Source of the DNA: Apostichopus japonicus
Lineage: Eukaryota > Echinodermata > Holothuroidea > Aspidochirotida > Stichopodidae
Assembly: GCF_037975245.1 (NCBI RefSeq)
Contig: NC_092575.1
Span: 19,547,841 to 19,611,840 of the forward strand
Direction of reading: 5' to 3'
Length of the DNA: 64,000 bases
Made by a program: the position numbers and the translations under genes. This document shows positions 38,701-49,073 of this stretch, in pieces. Position 1 is the first letter of the stretch, and every line of letters begins with the position of its first letter. Under the pieces are notes generated by a model. The model made no database searches. It had not been told where the DNA came from and saw nothing but the letters and a program-made list of their open reading frames with translations.

Positions 38701-41700
38701 AGAACAAATACTCATACAAGATGTATGGAGAACATTACAGTAGCTATACTTAAAATGAGTGCAGCACCAGGGTCCATGACACAGTTGGGTCAAGAGAGAG
38801 GGAGTGGTCCTAAATAATATTACAGCATGGTTTTCATGTGGGCATGGTGTCTATGCAAGTGGCTATTTCAGCATTACTGAACACTGGTATGACTCCTGCC
38901 AGACCTCCCGATCCTCCCCCCCCCCCCACCTCCCCCAAACTCCAATATTTCAAACCAGTGTCAGGGTCTCTGAGTGCAATAACATGAAATACAGGTTTAG
39001 TAATGGAATGCATAAAAGCAGCTGCTGCTTAGCACAGTTAGAGATCCATTCTTGATTCATATGAAAGGTTTGCCACTCCATGTTCTAGAGGTTTTCTGAA
39101 TTGATTGCACGTGATAGGTGGCGCCTGGTCAGCTTCCACCGGTGGACAGTGTTAAAGGCATGCCTGATGGGTATCGGAGGTTGCAGAGGGAAGGTCAACC
39201 CAACCAAATGATGAGATCCCATCAGTCTGTCATACAACCTCATCATCATCACCTGCACCAAGCAAGTCAGAGTTTACCAGCTGCTCATGGCCCACAGGCT
39301 CCTCCACTCCAGAGGAACTATGAACCCCCTCAGTGGAGTCCCAAGAATAGGTAAAGTATCAACAACATTTGTAAGGTCAAATTACACCTAGGGTGCTTTC
39401 TTTTCCACCCTGGTGGAATGGAGAAGAAGGCACCTTAGGTGCAATTTAGACTTACAAAATCATTGATGAAAGTTAGGAGTAAGATTTGAGTCCAAACGCC
39501 TGAAGGAATATTATTACAGAGAGATTTCGTTGTTCAGCCACACAGTACCATTATCCAGTAAGCGTGAGAATCACTAAAAGTGATTTTTGTAAGCTGTTCA
39601 TTAATGTTTGTTGACTGTGAAACACCTCAGTACCCATATTCAGTAAGTTTTAGAACACTAAAAGTGATTATTGTAATTAAGCTGTTCATTCATGTTCCTT
39701 CACAGTGAAACACCTCAGTACCCATATTCAGTAAGTGTAGAACACTTAAAGTGATCATTGTAAGTTTTATCATTAATGTTCCCTGACTATGAAATACCTA
39801 GCTGAACACTTAACAAATTTCATATAAGTGTCCAACTATGTTTTTAAATATGTAACTTCTTAAGTCCTGAAATATATGCTATATGTTATCAAATTGACAT
39901 TTCTCTCTTTACAGACCTCCAGATGTGAGTCAGTCCTTTCCTCCTCCAAACACGATGCCAAAGCAGACCGTTTCCCCCAAACCAATCATGAGACCTCTGC
40001 AGGAAGAGTCTTTAAATCCTCACATTAATACAGAACAGCAGGGATTCATCAATCAGAGAGGCAAGATACTCAATGGTAACAACCCTCAGATCTCTGGAGG
40101 AATCGACGATACATCTGAGAGAGGAGCTGGGAGGCAAACACAGACAGAAATTTACATCCCGCCTCTCGGCAAAGCCCAATTAGGAGATGAGTCCCAGGAG
40201 GCCAGTACTACACCACCACTGCCGAGTGTAATCCCGAATATCAAACAGGAATTACAACCAATTAAGGATACTGTGTCTGTGGCTACCAGCCGTCAGGGAG
40301 GGGGAGGAGGGGGTGGGGGAAAATCAGGAGGGGTGGGTGGAGGTGTCAGGGTACAGGGAAATGTGAAAGGCAGTACAAAGAAAAGTTTAAAGCAACAGGC
40401 CATCCAGAACTCTGCTGCTGCTGGTGGTGGTGGATATGCTGCAAAATCCAAAAATAGTCCAACAGGATTAAAAAAGGGAGGCAAGAAACAGCAGTCTCGA
40501 GATGGTAAGAAAACCAATAAATATTGATATTTTATTGATTATGTTGGGAAAATTTGTGGAAGTCAGTAGCTTGATGGCCATTTGGTCGACCTAACTAGAT
40601 TCACAACATAAAAAAACCTGACCAAATTAGATTTTTACATTTTTAATTAGACTGATTTAAATTAAAATTTTAACTGTTTGTTGGAACTGTTTTCAATTTC
40701 ACAGATAGGTAGATAGCATACTCTGCTTTACAAATATATCTTCTGTTTGTTGCACTTTTAAGTTCTAATGTAGGAAATTTCAGAAAAGTAATTTCTAAGT
40801 TAGCTTTGCCCACTCTTGCCCACATTTGTCATACCTGTGGGTTGTTGCTCACTTCCCCAGCAGTTTTCTTGTCCAGTATTGCATCCCGGAGCTCTCGTTG
40901 GAGAATTTCATCATCTCAATGGTGAAAATTCAACCTTTTTTTCATTTTTAAAACAAATTGAAACTTGTGTTTTGAGTTAAGCTAATCGATTTTGTCTAGC
41001 ATTAACTGTCTATTTTTACTCTCCCCGATAGTCGATATTTCATCCATTCCCCGTACACCCTCCACCACTCCCCCTGCTGTTAAGTACGTTCCATCCGGTA
41101 CCTCAGAGATGATCGCTGCATCTTCATCAGATCAAAGTAGGAGTACGCCACAATCAGGTGAGTACTAGAGAGCGTGGTGGCCAATTGGCTAAGGAGTCGG
41201 ACTCGTGATCCAAGGATTGCTGGTTCGATTCCTGCCTAGTTCATTACGTTGTGTTCTTGGGCAAGATGCTTTATCTCACTTGCCTCTCTCCACCCAGGGG
41301 TTAAATGGGGTACCTGTGAGGTACCTTGTCATTGGGCGCAGTATATAACTGCTGCCGACTGGAGGGATTGTCTCTGGGACAGGTTATCATTGACCAGGGG
41401 TAATATAACATCTGTAAAGCGCTTTGAGACCTATCGCTGGTGTAAAGCGCTATATCAAAAGCAAATATTATTATTATTATTTATTATTACTAGTATCGTA
41501 AATCATCTCTAAAAGTTGCAAGAATGAGAGAGTTCCAATAATAGATTAGATCATTTATATGGTTTCTACAAACAAAAGTGCAACTTCATACTGAGGAGTT
41601 ATTAGCTTTTAAACTTGTTTGTGTGGTTTGTGGGAAGGATTGAGATATGTATAAACAGAGTGAGGGGGTCTGAGAGATGGGTTCCAGGGTGAAGGGGAAT

Positions 41701-42042
41701 CCCATGCTCAAAAGGCAAAATACCTATGGCTAATCAACGATTGTTTTTTTTTTTTCTTCAAATTTTAGTTTTTACACATGCATTGTGGTACTATAAGATT
41801 GGTTGATTGTTGTAACCTCAGGAAATCTCTTGTTCATTGCTGTAAATTTGACAAATATTTATTTTTATTTTTGTACATTGTTTATTACTTATATTTTGTA
41901 TTCTTTCAAAGATACCTTGAAGGATATCAACCATAAGTTAAGAGAGGAGCTTCAAGCATTGGATGGAGAGATTGAGTACATGAAGTATGTCAACAAGGCA
42001 GAGACAAAACCAACCACCAAACTGACAGGAAAGAAAAGGTGA
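24610..42042 (+). CDS. KIF12: Kinesin family member 12-like motor protein (17 coding exons)
   Basis: Coding exons: 24610-24743, 25568-25654, 26096-26174, 26585-26782, 27519-27656, 28355-28490, 29645-29736, 30477-30627, 32566-32684, 33479-33583, 34557-34813, 35476-35658, 37967-38315, 39118-39350, 39915-40504, 41032-41157, 41912-42042. Phases are consistent; 3108 nt, 1035 aa. The N-terminal kinesin motor (about 66-410) has P-loop GQTGSGKT (150-157), switch I NEHSSRSH (270-277) and switch II DLAGSE (308-313). [14 protein letters not shown] and the post-motor segment ([19 protein letters not shown]) match KIF12 more closely than other kinesins I know. Predicted coiled coils lie at about 415-445 and 515-560. 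The tail (560-990) is Gln/Pro/Ser-rich with His and Gly runs, then a charged helical C-terminus ([20 protein letters not shown]). Human KIF12 is only about 510-650 aa, so the tail is unusually long. From family knowledge it is a microtubule motor of ciliated/tubular epithelia, linked to kidney cyst and cholestasis phenotypes. Subfamily call is good; tail function is unknown. Confidence 0.92.
26805..27320 (+). repeat. Minisatellite, unit about 20 bp, in KIF12 intron 4
   Basis: About two dozen variable copies of AGGTTACTTGAAGCATATTT (variants ..AAACACATTTT) start about 25 bp after the exon 4 donor. The unit is close to 20-21 bp, so some frames stay open and produce a repetitive Leu/Gly/Tyr peptide that is not a gene. 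Confidence 0.9.
33290..33420 (+). repeat. Possible LINE 3'-end fragment in KIF12 intron 9
   Basis: The segment TTGTATTATCC ... GGGGCAGATTAGCACTTTGC ... TTGTACCCCTCTTC has the look of the 3' untranslated end of a CR1/L2-type retroposon and is followed by short AGT-rich simple repeats. No coding sequence remains. This rests on pattern recognition only. Confidence 0.3.
33998..34115 (+). repeat. Copy of a dispersed repeat (second copy at 48481-48595)
   Basis: The stretch from GGGGGACAAAAACCATTATC through AACACACTGTAGCATGC and AAACTGGAGCCTGTACTGCA to GGCTCATCCCT is closely similar to 48481-48595. The flanks differ, so this is an interspersed element, not a segmental duplication. Confidence 0.7.
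35700..35750. repeat. (TA)n-rich microsatellite
   Basis: About 50 bases of TATATG/TA repeats in KIF12 intron 12, 30 bp upstream of the LINE 3' tail. Confidence 0.9.
35781..37270 (-). mobile_element. 5'-truncated non-LTR retrotransposon (CR1/L2/Jockey-like) with one frameshift
   Basis: Minus-strand reverse transcriptase relic. 37265-36672 encodes [16 protein letters not shown] (RT motif with DLSKAFDTV), [19 protein letters not shown] and the catalytic LLYADDSAI, then [10 protein letters not shown]. The frame then shifts near 36700, and 36730-36065 continues with [32 protein letters not shown] and a tail ending [11 protein letters not shown]...LRKHLM. Except for that shift it is well preserved. 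The 3' UTR ends at about 35781 in GAATAAAATC and ATCAA repeats, the microsatellite tail typical of these clades. The 5' end is truncated inside the RT domain. It is inserted antisense in KIF12 intron 12. Confidence 0.9.
39368..39458 (+). repeat. 91-bp imperfect palindrome/hairpin in KIF12 intron 14
   Basis: The left arm starting TTTGTAAGGTCAAATTACAC pairs with a right arm ending GGTGCAATTTAGACTTACAAA. The arms are about 40 nt with few mismatches, several of which would be G-U pairs in RNA, and the loop region CCACCCTGGTGG is itself a short palindrome. It could be a tiny foldback MITE or a pre-miRNA-like hairpin. Confidence 0.8.
39541..39795 (+). repeat. Three tandem copies of a roughly 88-bp unit in KIF12 intron 14
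   Basis: CACCTCAGTACCCATATTCA recurs at 39623 and 39711, with a more diverged first copy at 39541, each followed by AGTAAG..GAACACT.AAAGTGAT..TTGTAA and GTTCATT. No coding potential is seen. Confidence 0.8.
41170..41486 (+). mobile_element. tRNA-derived SINE in KIF12 intron 16
   Basis: The 5' head resembles a tRNA gene: an A-box-like TGGCCAATTGGCTAAGGAG and a perfect B box GGTTCGATTCC 47 nt further on. A body with TGTGTTCTTGGGCAAGATGC and TAAAGCGCTTTGAGACC follows, ending in an (ATT)n tail. A short TACTAG on both sides may be the target duplication. It starts about 12 bp after the exon 16 donor. A related head is found at 53890. Confidence 0.85.
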
Positions 42043-42046
42043 CGTA

Positions 42047-42480
42047 TGGACGGCAACTGCAAATGAAGTCCTGATGACTTGTGTAATGAGTGTCTGTTGG
42101 ATGGCAACTGCAAATGAAGAACGGATGACTTCTGTAATGAGTGTCTTTTGGATGACAACTGCAAAAATCAAGGCTGAACCAGCTGATTCCCGAGTCAGTC
42201 TGTAGAACCAGGTGGCAGAGTCAGTTTCAAGAACAAGGAGCAGAACCAGGAAGAAGAACCAAGAAGAAGAAACAGGTAACAGATGCCTACTGTAGTTCAC
42301 AGACAGTAGAACAAGGAAGTGGACATGGGCTGTAAAAGAGAGTAGAGGACCCAGGAGGCCAAACCAGGTAGTGGAACCAGGTAGCAGCACTAGTTGGCAG
42401 AGTTAGATAGTGGAATCAGCCAACAGAATCAGGTAACAATACCAGGTAGCAGAACCAGAGAGCAAAGACAGTTAACAGAC
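42047..42480 (+). repeat. Short tandem repeats in the KIF12 3' UTR
   Basis: Immediately after the stop codon, about 2.3 copies of a 51-bp unit (GGCAACTGCAAATGAAG...) run to 42165. A decayed 9-mer array based on CAGAACCAGG / CAGGTAGCAGAACCAG then runs to about 42480. It is non-coding on the plus strand after the TGA. Confidence 0.75.
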
Positions 42481-43101
42481 CTAGCTAGGAAAGACTTTAA
42501 CTACGAGTCTATGGTGTCCAGAATATCTTTGGAAAGATGCTACAAAATATCTTTGACATTGAGGTGTAGGGATGACTATTTTTTAACCTTGGACAGTAAT
42601 ATTATGATTTCTTAAATATAATGGTCAACAGAAGGTTTACATAATCTAATGTTATTCTTGGATGAACATTCCGTATAACAGCTTTTTGTTCTGATCCAAC
42701 AAAACATTGCTGGCATTATCTAGCACATGATTCTCTTTTGTGAGGATGCAGTCACAGAGGACAATTCAGAGGAGCTTTCTCTGTACTGTTACTTTCAGAA
42801 CAACTTTACACAAGTCAATTGCTACCTATTTAGAAGGTGGGAAAATTTTTTGATTATCATTTCTGAAACTGTGACCAGTTAGGGGAAGTTGATAAATGTG
42901 TAATCATAATCACTTCAATCAATAGCAGCTGAAAAAGAAGGCTATTAAATATTGTCTTTGAGCATTATCTTTTTCCATATCTACATATATCTAACTATAT
43001 AGTCTTCAAGGAAAGTAATAGTAAGTCTTGTATCAAGTTGTATGGAGTTACAGATAGTTTTAAATATGCATGTGAGCATTTATCTGTCATGTATTCAACC
43101 A

Positions 43102-43107
43102 AATAAA
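43102..43107 (+). terminator. Candidate KIF12 polyadenylation signal
   Basis: AATAAA 1.06 kb after the stop codon. Another AATAAA lies at 44277-44282. Which is used cannot be decided from the sequence. Confidence 0.3.
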
Positions 43108-44299
43108 ATGTGAAAGAAAAAGTAAGGTCAAAATCAAGCTTTAATAAGGTAGTATGTTAAGATATATGATAAGTTACATTAGGTCATATATTAAGTTATA
43201 TAATATGAAATAATAAGTTTGAAATATGCCTGTGTGAGCTTTTATCTTTTTCCACATTATAGCTGACCAAATGTAGTCTTAAGAAAAAGTTCTACTTAAA
43301 TCTATTTGTAAATCTTATTTTATATTTATAAATCTGTTTGTATTAAGATTTACGTTAAGTTATATTAAGTATTGTATCAAGTTACATGAATGTACATCAA
43401 GCCTGGACAGCTTAACCCTTGCATTACTATGTTGAAAAGTATAGCAGCAGAAGACTAACTGCATACATAATGTACTTGGTACAAAATTGTGTCATCCTTC
43501 AACCACTTAGGTCCCCACTCACAAAGTTATTGCTTTCATGTAAAGGGCATTGAAGCCATTTGTTCCAGCGATCCAAAATGTGACCCTATTGGTGATCAGA
43601 TAAACCTATTCCTCACTGCTATGGTTGAAAAGTTCATCTAAATATCTGATTCCTGTAAATCTTGATGCCATTGTTGGAAACTAAATTTACGAGAGAGATC
43701 TACACTTGCTTATTCCAGAAATTAAATTAAAGTCATACTTCTGCAGTGTTCTATTAAATGGCAAATTCTTCAAAGCTCTTATTTCTCCTTTTAGTAATGT
43801 AACATTTGCTCGTCAGTGTAATTGGAATTAAATACTTCTGTAAACAAATTTCTGCTAAGGATAGGAAACGCCCTCTGTGTATGAATGATGCGTAAAATTT
43901 AGATGAAAAAATATAGTTTGTCTTCAACTCTGTTTCTATTCATGTGGATGTCGGTAGATAAATTCAAAACATTTCACAAAATGCAAACATTAACATCAAT
44001 GTGATCAAATGTGCTGTGAGGATGTGTCTTCTACATAGTAATGGAGAACATTTGAAATCATTTATGCAATGAGCTGCTGCCTACAGATAATCCCAGTTTG
44101 TGATGTTAAGTATCGATGGAAATCTATTTGAAGTATTATTGCTTAAGGTGGATGAAAACTTACTGACTTGGGATATGGAGGGTGGGGAGGAGGGGGGGGG
44201 GAATGTTGGGAAAGGAGTGGTGAGTAGGTTACTTAATCTTTTGCCTTGATTTATTGACATTCCATTTTTACATTGAAATAAACCAGTGCAATATGGAAG

Positions 44300-46500
44300 T
44301 ATCTTGATACTTTGCTTTACATTAATTTGTCTTTTGTATTTTACTTGTGACTTTCAACAATACTGAGCAAACTGACGACACACGGACCGCTCATACAAGT
44401 GGTGCCAGATACATTGGTCTGGATTATTTCAGACAATGTTTGGGAGATGGATTGCAGAGGAGAGTGAGTGTGTTTTAAGCATCAAGAAATGATTGTTCCT
44501 CTACTTCCTGAAACTTTAAACCTAGCTATGTGCTACATGCACTGACTAGGTGATGGTATATTTGTATTGAAAAGTAGGACTTTCTTGATCATGCCAACAG
44601 TGGTGTGTGTAAAACAGGTGGTTCGGGTGGGAGGGTGGGGGCATGTCCCACCACTTCCATTGTCAGTTGAGGAATGTTTCAAAATTAGATAGTATTATTA
44701 GTAAAACCTTTGCATTTAGAGCTACATAATTATAGACCAAGCTTATAGCCTAAATATGCCTCAGAATGCTACATTTGACCTCTCAACTTTGATTTTGTGT
44801 TTTTTAATCTAGGGACAACCACCAGCTGAGTAGAATCCAGCTAGATCTGCCAACACTTGTATTAGTGGTTGGTATATCAAACCCCTTCCATGGAAGTCAC
44901 ATTCAACCAACATACAGCAATACCCATCATTTCTAACACTTTTCATGTACCTACAGTCAGTCCATAAAGGTTCAGTCCCCTACCTAATATCAGTGGTAGA
45001 AATTTTGAATCGGCTTCTTCAATAAACTTCAACTTTTCTAGTTTGAGAAAAATTGTTTGATTATTCCACATATCAGCTGCATCATTTTACCTCAACATTT
45101 TAGCCTATTAAAACTATTTTGGGGGCAATTGTTCCATTCTTTCAGTTGCTTTGGTGAACCAATATTTTTCTAGTTTATCTGTTTCTCTGGTGTGGACACA
45201 ACCTATTATTGTTACTGTCAGGGTCCACAGAAACTTTGAAAAAGGGTTGTATGAAAGATTCACAGAAACAAAAATCAGATAAAGCAGGTGGTTATTCTGT
45301 GCTCTGAAAGCAATAAGAGCTTCAATATTGCACCATCTAACATGACGATCACATAGTATATATACATTCTTAAAATCAAGTATCCATGGCAACATGACAA
45401 GCGCCCTCTAAGAAAACCATGAAGAGCATGATAGAAAGCTGCATTAACTTTTATACATTAAACTAGATTAATAATAGCATAAAAAGTAAACAACAATGAA
45501 GTTATTTATTTTAAAACAAGTATCATGCAATGCACTTTATGGGATTAGTAGCTTTCAATCAGTTCAACAAAGTTGGACGTTAAATTTTCATTATATGTGG
45601 ATTAGACATAAAGTTCAGTGGGGTTGCTGTACTTTACATCTCAACCTTTAGCATGCCAAAAGTTACATACTTTTATACAAAAAAGGTCCCTTGAAAACAT
45701 ATTCTCAGATATCATAAGAAACACAAATTACTTGTCTGAAACAGACAAATGGTAGGTTAAGAAAACCCTAAACAAATGTTTTTCTTGGCAATCTGTGATA
45801 ACTTTTGATTTATCTAACATACTGAGAACAAAACTATTTCATTTGATAGGGTTACCATCCTTTGACATCAAAGCAAATTCTCTGCACTGATTTTTTTTTT
45901 CAAACAGGCTAAACTAATCCTCTGCTGTGAAATGGGATAAGTTTTCTTTGGTGGATACATGGTCTAGTTATATATTTTATACATTTCAGAGCTTTTGAAA
46001 AATTGTTATATAAGCTACATTTGCTTCAAAAGGCATAACAATAAAATGTTGATGTGTTATCACTATGTGATGTTGCAGCCAAAATCACAATTTAACATAC
46101 TCTTTCCAATCTCTCAACACCAGCTATGAAACTGGTCTGGTTAAACCAAGACTTGTTCATACAAGCTGTGTGTGACATAGCTTATTATATTAAGACTTTC
46201 GAGCTCTCTGTTAGCAAGTGTACATTCCAGCTTTTAACTCCAGCTTTTAAATACATAATTGACAGTGACTCGTGCCTTGAGGTTATACTTAAATGATAGA
46301 ACGCTACTATATAATCCCAAATTATATCAGGTAATCTAGAGGTCCTCATTGGCAATGTGTCGGCTGCCATGTAGGTGTGTGTGTCTATTACCATTAAATA
46401 TGTCTGGTACACATCACTGTCTGCTACCACCAATCTCAGCTGTGCACAGTGAACATGTCTGCGGTCAAACACATGTCTCTTGCCACACGCATCTCTTAGG
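44300..46500. other. Convergent intergenic spacer, no gene seen
   Basis: AT-rich DNA downstream of the candidate KIF12 poly(A) sites. The minus ORFs at 45114-45395 and 46185-46520 have no recognisable domain or splice context. Confidence 0.5.
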
Positions 46501-46529
46501 TAAAATACAAACACGGTCACAAGTTACTT

Positions 46530-47895
46530 GTGTACTACCACACATGTGCCTGCTACACATATATTTGGTACCACATGTGTGTCTGCTAACATATGTACCC
46601 CCCACTTCCTTCATCTGGTACCACATGTATGTCTGCTAAAATACTACACAATCTTGTCACTTACCATCTACTACTGGTACCACATGGGTGTATGCTTAAC
46701 ACATGTACCTCCTTCACCTGGTACCACATGCATGTGTGTCACAAACGTGTACATCCACATCCGATGCCACATGCATGCCTGCTACACACATTTGGTATGA
46801 TATGTATGTCTGCTACTACACATGTCTGTTCCCATCTACATCAGATCCAACAGTCACCTCTGCTAGCACCTATCATTACTACTACACATTGCCTGCTACA
46901 ACTATAGCCGGTACCACACACATGTCTGCTACTACACATACCTGCTACCACATACTGTATAGGTGATAACACACATATGCTTGCTACCACATTTAGCTGG
47001 TACCACACACATGTCTGCTACTACTCATGCCTGCTACTACATATGCCTTCTTCTACAAATAGCTGGTACCACACACGTTTTTCTGCTACTACACATGCCT
47101 GCTACCACATACTGTATAGGTGACAACACACACATGCTTGCTACCACATTTAGCTGGTACCACACACATGTCTGCTACTACTCATGCCTGTTACCACATA
47201 CTGTACAAGTGATAACACACACATGCCTGCTACCACATTAAGCTGGTACCACACACATGCCTGCTACCACATTTAGCTGGTACCACACACATGTCTGCTA
47301 CTACACATGCCTGCTACCACATACTGTAAACATGATGACACAAACATGCCTGCTACCACATTAAGCTGGTACCACACACATGCCTGCTACCACATTAAGC
47401 TGGTACCACACACATGTCTGCTACTACACATGCCTGCTACCACATACTGTAAACATGATGACACACACATGCCTGCTACCACATTTAGCTGGTACCACAC
47501 ACATGTCTGCTACTACACATGCCTGCTACCACATACTGTAAACATGATGACACACACATGCCTGCTACCACATTTAGCTGGTACCACACACGTGTCTGCT
47601 ACTACACATGCCTGCTACCACATACTGTAAACATGATGACACACACATGCCTGCTACCACATTTAGCTGGTACCACACATGTCTGGTACTACACATGCCT
47701 GCTACCACATACTGTAAACATGATGACACACACATGCCTGCTACCACATTTAGCTGGTACCACACACATGTCTGCTACTACACATGCCTGCTACCACATA
47801 CTGTAAACATGATGACACACACATGCCTGCTACCACATTTAGCTGGTACCACACATGTCTGCTACTACACATGCCTGCTACCACATACTGTACTA
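46530..47895. repeat. Large minisatellite, 87-89 bp higher-order period
   Basis: The array is built from roughly 30-bp subunits of CTGCTACCACAT, AGCTGGTACCACACACATG and TCTGCTACTACACATGC. From about 47320 the subunits form a regular 87-89 bp higher-order unit containing ATACTGTAAACATGATGACA (copies at 47321, 47444, 47533, 47622, 47709, 47798, with a variant at 47885). Homogeneity increases from left to right, as expected for local unequal exchange. Several frames stay open through it and produce Cys/His/Thr-rich peptides that are artefacts. Confidence 0.95.
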
Positions 47896-48309
47896 GTGTG
47901 ATATTGTCACTCATGTATGCTATCTTACATATATGCATCCTGTATCACCTAACACATAACTGTATATTTAATGATTTGTACAGATGGTAAGAAAATCAAA
48001 ACACATTTGTATTATAAACTATAATTGTATAAATTTGAGAGTTATAAATGAGTACTAAATTAAGGAAAACTATGTGATTTAACACTCAAAATACCTTACT
48101 GGCATTTAAACTGCGTATTGTTCTGGTTAATTGACGGTTGAATATCTGAGGTATATGAATGTAACATAGTCTTGCATCTATTTCCGAACAAACTATTAGG
48201 AAAACCAGTAGATAATAACTTCTCCATGTTGGATTCAAAACATCTTACTTACGTTAAAATGTAATTAGCTGCAATTGTAAGCGTTAGCAGTGTCGATTTG
48301 TTTGCAGAT

Positions 48310-48315
48310 TTTATT
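48310..48315 (-). terminator. Candidate ANKRD13 polyadenylation signal
   Basis: AATAAA on the minus strand, about 760 bp after the stop. Closer candidates on the same strand lie near 48564 and 48674. The used site is undetermined. Confidence 0.25.
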
Positions 48316-48480
48316 CATGACTAGAAGGCTATTAAATGATAGGCTTTTACCAGGAATGTAGTACATGAAAATTAATTCACTATGACAGAAGAAAGAAGAA
48401 ATCAGGAAAGCGTATCCATGGAATCTCAGGCATGAGCTTTTTCCGCAAATTCGCGGAATATCTGTGATTTCTTTTCTACC

Positions 48481-48595
48481 TTGGGGACAAAAACTATTAT
48501 CCTAACACACTATAGCATACGCAAACTGGAGCCTATACCGCAATTTTTGCAAAGTTCCCGTGATTTATTTTTTATCCCGGCTCATCCCTAATGGA
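48481..48595 (+). repeat. Second copy of the dispersed repeat at 33998-34115
   Basis: GGGGACAAAAACTATTATCC, AACACACTATAGCATACGCA, AACTGGAGCCTATACCGCAA and GGCTCATCCCTAA match the KIF12 intron copy in order and spacing. It lies in the putative 3' UTR or downstream region of the ANKRD13 gene. Confidence 0.7.
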
Positions 48596-49073
48596 TACAA
48601 CAAGATTTATCATTATCGGCAAGAACTTTAAAAACATTCAATTTTGCCATACGGCAAGTGACAATAGTCTGATTTATTTACAGCTTTTAACACATCGATG
48701 GGAAACTATATAGACACATTCAGTCATTCTTTACATCAAATGTTTTTTCTGAGATGTAATAAGAATGACATCATCAAATTATAAAAGAGGCAACTCAAAG
48801 ATGGCTGCCATATCTACTATAGTTAAATATACATTTTTGCTACACTAAACTTGTAAGTATCCATGACACACAATGTTTTCAAAAACAGGACATTAAATAG
48901 TACTACCACAATTACACTAGGATGTTTGCCTCATTTCATAATACAAAAAACCCCCCAAAATTTTAAAGTCTTCCGGAAGTGAAATGAAAACATATGCCAT
49001 ACAAACTCTTTTTAATACATTTCCAAGGTTCCATCTTGACCCATAGCTGGCCTCAGCATGCTGTACAGTCGAC

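Noticed and set aside
40293-40517. Minus ORF with Pro-rich tail
   Set aside because: Antisense shadow of the Gly-rich stretch of KIF12 exon 15.
41171-41245. Free-standing tRNA gene
   Set aside because: It has A- and B-box matches but no complete cloverleaf, and is fused to a SINE body and tail; a second related copy lies at 53888.
46349-47990. Many overlapping ORFs rich in Cys, His and Thr on both strands
   Set aside because: They are open only because the minisatellite unit lacks stops in several frames; the peptides are repeat translations.
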